Positions 43,401-48,867 of a stretch of 48,867 nt of DNA are shown here, piece after piece; position 1 is the stretch's first letter, and each line of letters starts with the position of its first letter. The position numbers and the translations under genes were made by a program. Source of the stretch: Hydnum rufescens UP504 (Eukaryota; Basidiomycota; Agaricomycetes; Cantharellales; Hydnaceae); assembly GCA_014904985.1 (NCBI GenBank), contig MU128917.1:448279-497145 (forward strand), written 5' to 3'. The notes under the pieces were generated by a model. The model saw only the letters and a list, made by a program, of their open reading frames with translations, was not told where the DNA came from and did not search any database.

Positions 43401-44950
43401 AAGTGCAGATGTAATTTGGTGCATTATCCTTTGCTGATTCATCATTGGGTGGCATTGTTGACATAGGGTGTAAGTCCAGATGTCCTGGGATCCAATCCAT
43501 TATCTCTCATTAATTTATCTTGGGTGTCATTGACAACATAGCCTGTAAGTCCAGGTGTGTTAGCATTTGATGTATTGTCCCTTGCTGATCCATTTTTTGG
43601 TGGCATTCACCATGTAGGGTGTAAGCCCTGATGTCATAGGATTCAAGGCATTATATAACCCTTGCTGATTTGTCTTTTGGTCACATTTTTAACAATGCAG
43701 CATGTGAGTCAGGATGTCTCAGCATTCAATGTATTGTCTCTTGCTGACCAATATTTTGATGGCATCAATGAGATAGCTTGTAAGTCCTGGTGTCTTAGAA
43801 TTTGATGTGTCATCTCTTGCTGATTCATCTTTTGTGGTCTCCATGACATAGATTGTAAGTCTCAATGTTGTAGAATTCAATGTCCCTTGTTGATTTGTCT
43901 TTTGGTGGCACCAACAATATAGGAAGTAAGTCTAGGTGTCATAGAATTTGATGCATCACCCCTGATTCATCTTTTGGTGGGTTTACAATGTAGTTTGTAA
44001 GTCTGGATGTCTTGGAATTCAATGCTTGCTGATTCATATTTTGGTGGCATCCACAATGTAGCAGGTATGTCCAGATGTCTTGAAATTTGATGCATTGTCA
44101 CTTGCTGATTCTTCTTTGGGTGGCATGAAAAATGTAGAGTGTAAGTGGATGTCTTAGGCTTGATTTTCCTTCCTGATTCATCTTGTATCAATGACATAGC
44201 TTGTATGTCTGGATGTCTTAGAATTTGATGTCCATTCCTTGCTAATGCAACTTTTGTGGCATTGATAATATAGATTGTAAGTCCAGATGCATTAAAATTT
44301 GATTCCCTTGCTGATCCATGTTCTTATGGCATCAAAAATGTAGTTTGTAAATCTATATGTCTTAAAATTTGGTGCTTCTTCCATGCTGATTTGTCTTTTG
44401 GTACCATTGCCAACATAGCCTGTAAGTCCAGATGTCTGAGAATTTGATGTATTGTCCCTTGCTGATTTATGTTTTGGTGACATCAACACCAAAGGTTGTA
44501 AGTTTAGAGACTATAATTCAATGTGTCCCTTGCTAATCTATCTTTTGGTGCCATTGACAATGTAGCATGTAAGTCTAGAGGTCCATAACTTGATGCACCA
44601 TCCCTTACTAATTTGTCTTGACATTGGCAACATAGTCTGTGAGTCCTGTTTGTAGAATTCAAACCATCATTGTTTGCTGATGTCTAGCTTGATGGTCATG
44701 GCCATGTACTAGGAGGTCAGTCTGCATGTCCCACCATTTGATTTATGATTCTGGCCAATATCTTACTTGGTGGCCTCTAACATGCAGGATGTAAGTCTGC
44801 ATCTGTTACCATTGTGCTTATGGTCCCTGGCACATCAACATTTTGCTAATGTTCATCATCTAGATTGTAAGTTCAGGGATCTATCATATTCTATTTTCCA
44901 ACTGCATTTCTTACAATTGGCTTTACTGCAGGATAATGTATGTCATATCT
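40484..44950 (+). repeat. Array of 61 intron-like units separated by 3- or 6-nt micro-exons
   Basis: Every ~75 bp the pattern (T/C)AG-NNN-GTRAGT recurs. Examples are ACAATATAG GAG GTATGG (about 40480), AATGTAG GAG GTAAGA (about 40850), ACATAG GGT GTAAGT (repeatedly 43030-43630) and ACATAG CCT GTAAGT (44420). I read 61 junctions: 59 have exactly 3 nt between AG and GT, and two have 6 nt (AATCAT near 41665, GATAAT near 44931). Each unit also keeps a CTGAT, CTAAT or CTGAC branch-like word 25-40 nt before the AG. A GATGTCTTAGAATTTGATG core is well kept in the right half (42700-44600) and blurred in the left half, where the splice words persist. Read as codons, the 3-nt pieces include no stop. No hairpin is shared with the H1/H2 family. 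Confidence 0.9.
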
Positions 44951-45059
44951 AATTTGTCTGAGCCTAATAATTCAATTGAAATATGATTCATTGCTCACCT
45001 GTGCCTTTATTCTCTCATGGTAAATGGTCTCAATCCACCCTTCAAGCTTATCCTCATCT

Positions 45060-45493
45060 CACCCATGCTGTGTTAGGTGCTCGAATCTGCAGGGGGTGAA
45101 GGCCTGTGCATGCTTGCTCAAACCATTGGTTAGTTTATATTTTCATTAATTTTCCCCCTTCCAGGAAGTCTAAGCACTCATTCCAGCATCACCTGTTTGC
45201 ACCATCAAACCTTAATGCTCAATATGTGGTTTTCATTTGTTGTCAGTGTTGAGACCAATTCTAAGTGCGCAGGAGATTGCTTATCTTGGCATGTTGAACT
45301 AGTGGTTGTCCTTTGGATTCGGTCAGAGAGGAATGCAGATTCACCTAAGCCAACTGGAACAGAGCATGTCACTAGCTCAATCCAGGCACAGATCAAGAGT
45401 GAATTGATGGATAATGGATACTTGGAAAAACTAGATTCATACAAGATTGCAAGGAGACTGGCAAGGATCATTGATAACTGTACACCATTGTAG
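45060..45493 (+). CDS. Possible terminal exons downstream of the micro-exon array
   Basis: CTGCAG|GGGGTGAAGGCC (about 45093) to CCATTG|GTTAGT (about 45129), then CCTTCCAG|GAAGTC (about 45167) are plausible exon borders. An open frame then runs 45197-45493, ending RRLARIIDNCTPL. The last third (KSELMDNGYLEKLDSYKIAR) looks protein-like. There is no domain match. It is listed because it would be the natural 3' end if the array is transcribed and spliced. Confidence 0.25.
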
Positions 45494-45719
45494 GCATCAT
45501 GCAGAAAATACATCATGTGTCAAAACAGTGATATCTCCCTATGTCATTGGGATCAACCCTGATTACCAACAGGCTTTAGGGTAATTGACAGCCACCAGCA
45601 GTATTTGACATTTGCTTCCACTCTCAGACCTACTGGATGGCTCTAGCATTGATCACCTTCACCTCGTTACATCTGTTAATTCAGTACCACTGTTGGGACC
45701 AGCCAATCTCACCCTTGAT

Positions 45720-45904
45720 TGCATAGCTTTGGAATACCAAGTTTCCTATTAAAGTTGTCTGTCTTGCCAACATTATGGGCCTCCCTTAGCTCTGTGGAGA
45801 TTACCCTGCAGTGAACATGTAGTTCCTGCTCTGGCCCCTGTCTGGTGCCATGTGTGCCACCTGTAATATAGCATCTTAATTCTTCATATATACTGTCTGA
45901 CACT
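45720..45904 (-). mobile_element. Possible solo or truncated Copia-type LTR
   Basis: On the minus strand CAGGGGAG is followed by TGTCAGACAGTATATATGAAG, resembling a polypurine tract plus LTR start with a TATA box, the same arrangement as the element at 29927-31473. No second LTR was found in the window, so the right-hand internal region or a partner may be missing. Confidence 0.35.
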
Positions 45905-46199
45905 CCCCTGTTTCTCTCCTGTACTATTATGTAATTAGCATGGCTGTGATGATTCTAAGTTGTTGACACTGCAGAAGCAAATATATCTTTTTAGCCCAGA
46001 CCTCTTCACACTTGCAAGAACTGTGAAACACTCACCTAGCCCCATGTCCTGATAAACTTAGCCATGAGAGGCTGTGCCCTTGTATGATGCAAGGCCTACA
46101 GTTGGAATAAGGGGAGTCACACACAACATGACTCAATTAAGTGAACACCTTGGCATATCAGGCTAACCCCTCCTTTCTCCCCTAGATGGTACCCTGGCC

Positions 46200-46500
46200 C
46201 TGTTGGAATAAAAATAAAGAGTTGATCATGTGATCAGCCCAAAGTGGCAATAACCCCTATTAGGGCTTAATGCCATATCAAGTGCAACTCCCCTACCACC
46301 CTCTTATGGTAATAATAAACCTAAGAGAACATTCTTATCTTTCTTGTTGGTGCCAGTAGTATAGCACCCAAACATTCTACTGTTCTCCTGTAGTTTCTTT
46401 AATATCCTGTACATAGTATAAAAGGGCAAGCTTGAGCTTGCCAACAGATCTAAGACTCTTTAATAATATCCTTCCTGCTAATTCACCCAAGCAACTAGGG
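46200..46500 (+). mobile_element. Possible LTR with TATA box
   Basis: TGTTGGAATAAAAATAAAG at about 46202 resembles an LTR start, and CATAGTATAAAAGGGCAAGC at about 46415-46434 is a strong TATA-type promoter followed by a GCTTGAGC palindrome. No matching copy was seen, so boundaries are unknown. The flanks 45500-45700 and 46500-47600 hold no gene I can support. Confidence 0.35.
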
Positions 46501-47621
46501 CTCTCTGGTCTATCAAATTTGCTCATGTCCACTTAGTCATCAGCAGAAATAGTATTCTCATCTGTAGCCTCACACTAGGCCCCTTAGCCAGTTACTAACA
46601 CATCATCCACATATCCTCTCCCTCTCCCTCCACTTCTCCCATGTACAAGGTGAAGCCAGTGCTCAGCTTCATGTGTGGCCCATCCACTTGAAGCCAGTGC
46701 TTGGAGTGGAGGATTTCTTCTCCCCTTCTGTTTACAGGAAAGTCAACTCTGCCTCATCTAACAACAACTCCTGTGTATATTTGAAGTCAAATAATGTGTT
46801 ATTACACTGCCTGTGTGCTGTGTCTGTGAATCCATTTTGTGTGTGAATCTATTGTCATGCTTTTCAACTGTAACTGTAAGCATCAGCCCAGTCAGCCACT
46901 TTTCCTCATCAACTTAGATACACTGTATAATGAGCCCTGCTTTTATTATATCTCAGTACGGATTTCACCAGGGGGCCCCTGGGGGCCAGATAAGGTCATT
47001 TCAAATTGAGACATGGGGGCCCCTTCTGTGAAGGGTTGTACTTGAGACAAGAGGAATGATTACATAATTGAGTCAAATACAAGGAATAGCCCTTAAGGTG
47101 ATTGATGAGAGAGTCATGAAGTGAGGATTACATAAGGTCATGAGAGATGAGTACATACATGAGGAAGACTGGCTTCTTGAGAGTTAATATGCAAAGACTT
47201 GGAGATGAGAGTCATGAGTGATAACTGAGATTGCAAAAGGAAAGTTCAATTGGTTGACAATATATTCTCAATCTTCTAAAGAGTGAGTGTACATCAAGTA
47301 ACTACTTATACGTCTAGAGATCAAAAGGGTTTGTGAATAAAGGGATGAGTTTGAATAATGGAGGGGTTGTATATAATAGGAAGTGCTAAGAAAGGAAGGC
47401 ACAATGGCAGTAAAGGGGAAGGTCACATGATGGCATGATGGATCTGGTTATTCTCTGTATGTAATCAAGGTTACGAGTATGACTCATAACACCTTCAAGG
47501 GAACTTGGAAATTTGCACTGCAGCTCAAGGTGCTCTTTTCAGATGAACTCCACCTCAGTAGTAAGGAATCAAATTTTATCAATCAAGCTATTAGTTACAC
47601 AGATAAAAAAAACTACTGTAG

Positions 47622-48146
47622 ATGAGAGAGTGTGTCAGGATCAAATTGATATTTGCTTCTGCTTGTGGACTTACCCATCAGAGTATCATTCCTCATCAAC
47701 TCTATCATATGGCACCTACTTCTTCAAATGCTCTTGTCTCCTCTCTCCCTCCATTCAGTCAGGGGGTTATTGTCATCCTTGCCATTATTGGCATTTCTCT
47801 TATTGTTATTGCCCTCATACTATCAGGCCTCAACCAGTGGGCTGTGGGCTGGGTAATCAACCAGTGGCAGCATTGGCAGCCTTGTCAGCACCTCTTGTCC
47901 CCTTGCTCCCCACATGAGTCAATGCAGTTGCCAATCCAGACTCCTCCTCCTCTTCCTCCTACTCTGCCCCCATTCCCTGAATCCTCACCACCCCTCCCAA
48001 TCCAGCTCCCTCAGCATCACTACAGTCCTTCAACTCCATTGACACCTTTGGGGTACCCAGGCATTCACTGCCTTGGAAGCATATGCACTAAGGGGATGCA
48101 TATGGAAGTTGGGGCATTGCCATGTGGAGGTGCACACAGGATTTAG
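47622..48146 (+). CDS. Hypothetical single-pass membrane protein with proline-rich tail
   Basis: The frame is open for 174 codons; the ATG at about 47709 (MAPTSSNALVSSLPPFSQG) is the likelier start. One strong membrane segment follows (VIVILAIIGISLIVIALIL), then LNQWAVGWVINQW and a Pro-rich stretch (PPPLPPTLPPFPESSPPLP). This is the shape of small retroelement or orphan proteins. It is not recognised, and it lies in CpG-poor repeat DNA without introns. Confidence 0.35.
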   Translation: MRECVRIKLIFASACGLTHQSIIPHQLYHMAPTSSNALVSSLPPFSQGVIVILAIIGISLIVIALILSGLNQWAVGWVINQWQHWQPCQHLLSPCSPHESMQLPIQTPPPLPPTLPPFPESSPPLPIQLPQHHYSPSTPLTPLGYPGIHCLGSICTKGMHMEVGALPCGGAHRI

Positions 48147-48417
48147 TGAGGCTTAGTGCACCTAATGCACCCCCAAAAAGGTACCTCTTAGGTGGGTTCC
48201 AGTTGCATTGGCCTTTGACCTAAGAGGTGGTTTTTATATAGGCACATCTAGGCAGTGTCTAAAGGTGTTCAAAAGATGAAAAATTTCTAAGTCCCTATAA
48301 TAGGCATGCCTATCTGTGCCCACCACAGGCACTGCTCCCAGGCTTTTTACCTATTTGATAGGGATTCTGGGGTTGATTTAGGCATGCCTAAATCAGTTGT
48401 GTCTAATGATGTCTAGG

Positions 48418-48867
48418 GCTTAATTATTGACTTTGAATTGAAGTGGCTATCCAGGGTGATTTAGACATGCCTAAGACATGCTAGACACCTAGACATGCCT
48501 AGACACCTAGACAATGCCTAAGACATGCTAGACATGCCTAGACATGCCTAGACCAACCTAGACCATGCCTAGACATGCCTAGACATGCTAGACACCTAGA
48601 CATGCCCAGACAAGCTTAGACACCCCTAGACATGCTTAGACTTGCTTAGGCACACAATTAGACACCTCCTGGTGATGGTCAACCTGTTCATTTATCCACT
48701 TGTAGACACACTGCATACTAAAGCCCTCAACTGCAGGGTGTCCATCAATTCATTGTAAAACCCCTGGAGCAGCACCTGACTCTAACACATCACTAGACAT
48801 CACTGATTTAGGCATGTCTAAATCAACCCTGGATAGGCCTCTTCAATTCAAAGTCAATAATTAAGCT
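48418..48867. mobile_element. Fold-back element with internal CTAGACATGC repeat, cut by window end
   Basis: GCTTAATTATTGACTTTGAA followed by TTGAAGTGGCTATCCAGGG (48418-48455), then GATTTAGACATGCCTAA, is mirrored by the last 65 bp of the window (TTAGGCATGTCTAAATC to AATTCAAAGTCAATAATTAAGC). The interior (48470-48660) is a degenerate ~10-11-bp tandem repeat of CTAGACATGC. No coding content. The right arm may continue past the window. Confidence 0.75.

Noticed and set aside
40484..44950. C/D-box snoRNA cluster (TGATG and CTGA words in each unit)
   Set aside because: Box C is not a good RTGATGA match in most units, terminal stems are missing, and the splice donor, branch and acceptor grammar explains the conserved words better. 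It is not excluded that some units host small RNAs.

Overview
The window looks like nuclear DNA of a filamentous basidiomycete (Agaricomycetes; a Rhizoctonia-like genome is my inference). Its recognisable genes are interrupted by 45-65 nt introns with GTRAGT-type donors, CTRAY-type branch sites and YAG acceptors. They include a membrane-anchored GH5 exo-beta-1,3-glucanase, a Sec14/CRAL-TRIO lipid-transfer protein, pyridoxamine-phosphate oxidase, an FKBP12 prolyl isomerase and a fungal GTPase of the small expanded kind. Nothing suggests a bacterial, plasmid or viral origin. There is one assembly gap (28816-29545), and some genes carry single-base frame breaks that may be sequencing errors.

Layout. 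1-20100 is repeat-rich. Its core is a family of tandem modules at about 1-520, 5395-8390, 8396-9260, 9560-11835, 12466-14240 and 15100-17965. Each module is an exon-like block ending in one hairpin (H1, ACCACACACCCGC..GCGGGTGTGTGGT type), a splice donor, an intron usually carrying a second hairpin (H2, GCAAAAAGAGCAGC..GCTGCTCTTTTTGC type), a branch site and an acceptor. Modules run on the minus strand left of two palindromic hubs (about 8393 and 12151) and on the plus strand right of them. Between the arrays lie a decayed Ty3/Gypsy fragment, ~300-bp and 41-bp tandem repeats, fold-back elements and four copies of a small dispersed element.

20100-40180 is gene-bearing and has normal CpG content: GH5 (minus), Sec14-like (minus), a 1036-bp TIR element with a 9-bp target duplication and a helicase fragment, a broken Sec14 paralogue (plus), the gap, a short non-autonomous LTR element with apparently identical 188-bp LTRs, PNP oxidase (minus), FKBP12 (plus) and the GTPase (plus). 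I recognise no gene in the roughly 4 kb at 35000-39000.

40180-48867 is CpG-poor. It opens with the most remarkable structure: 61 consecutive intron-like units of about 75 bp (about 40480-44950). Every acceptor AG is followed by exactly 3 nt (59 cases) or 6 nt (2 cases) and then a GT donor. This is an apparent gene of dozens of one-codon micro-exons, or a runaway intron amplification, directly downstream of and possibly continuous with the GTPase gene. The window ends with LTR fragments, one short membrane-protein ORF and a fold-back element.

The genes do not form a pathway; they are ordinary housekeeping or secretory genes. What stands out is the amplification of splice-signal-bearing DNA in two unrelated forms, set in a mosaic of CpG-depleted and CpG-normal blocks.
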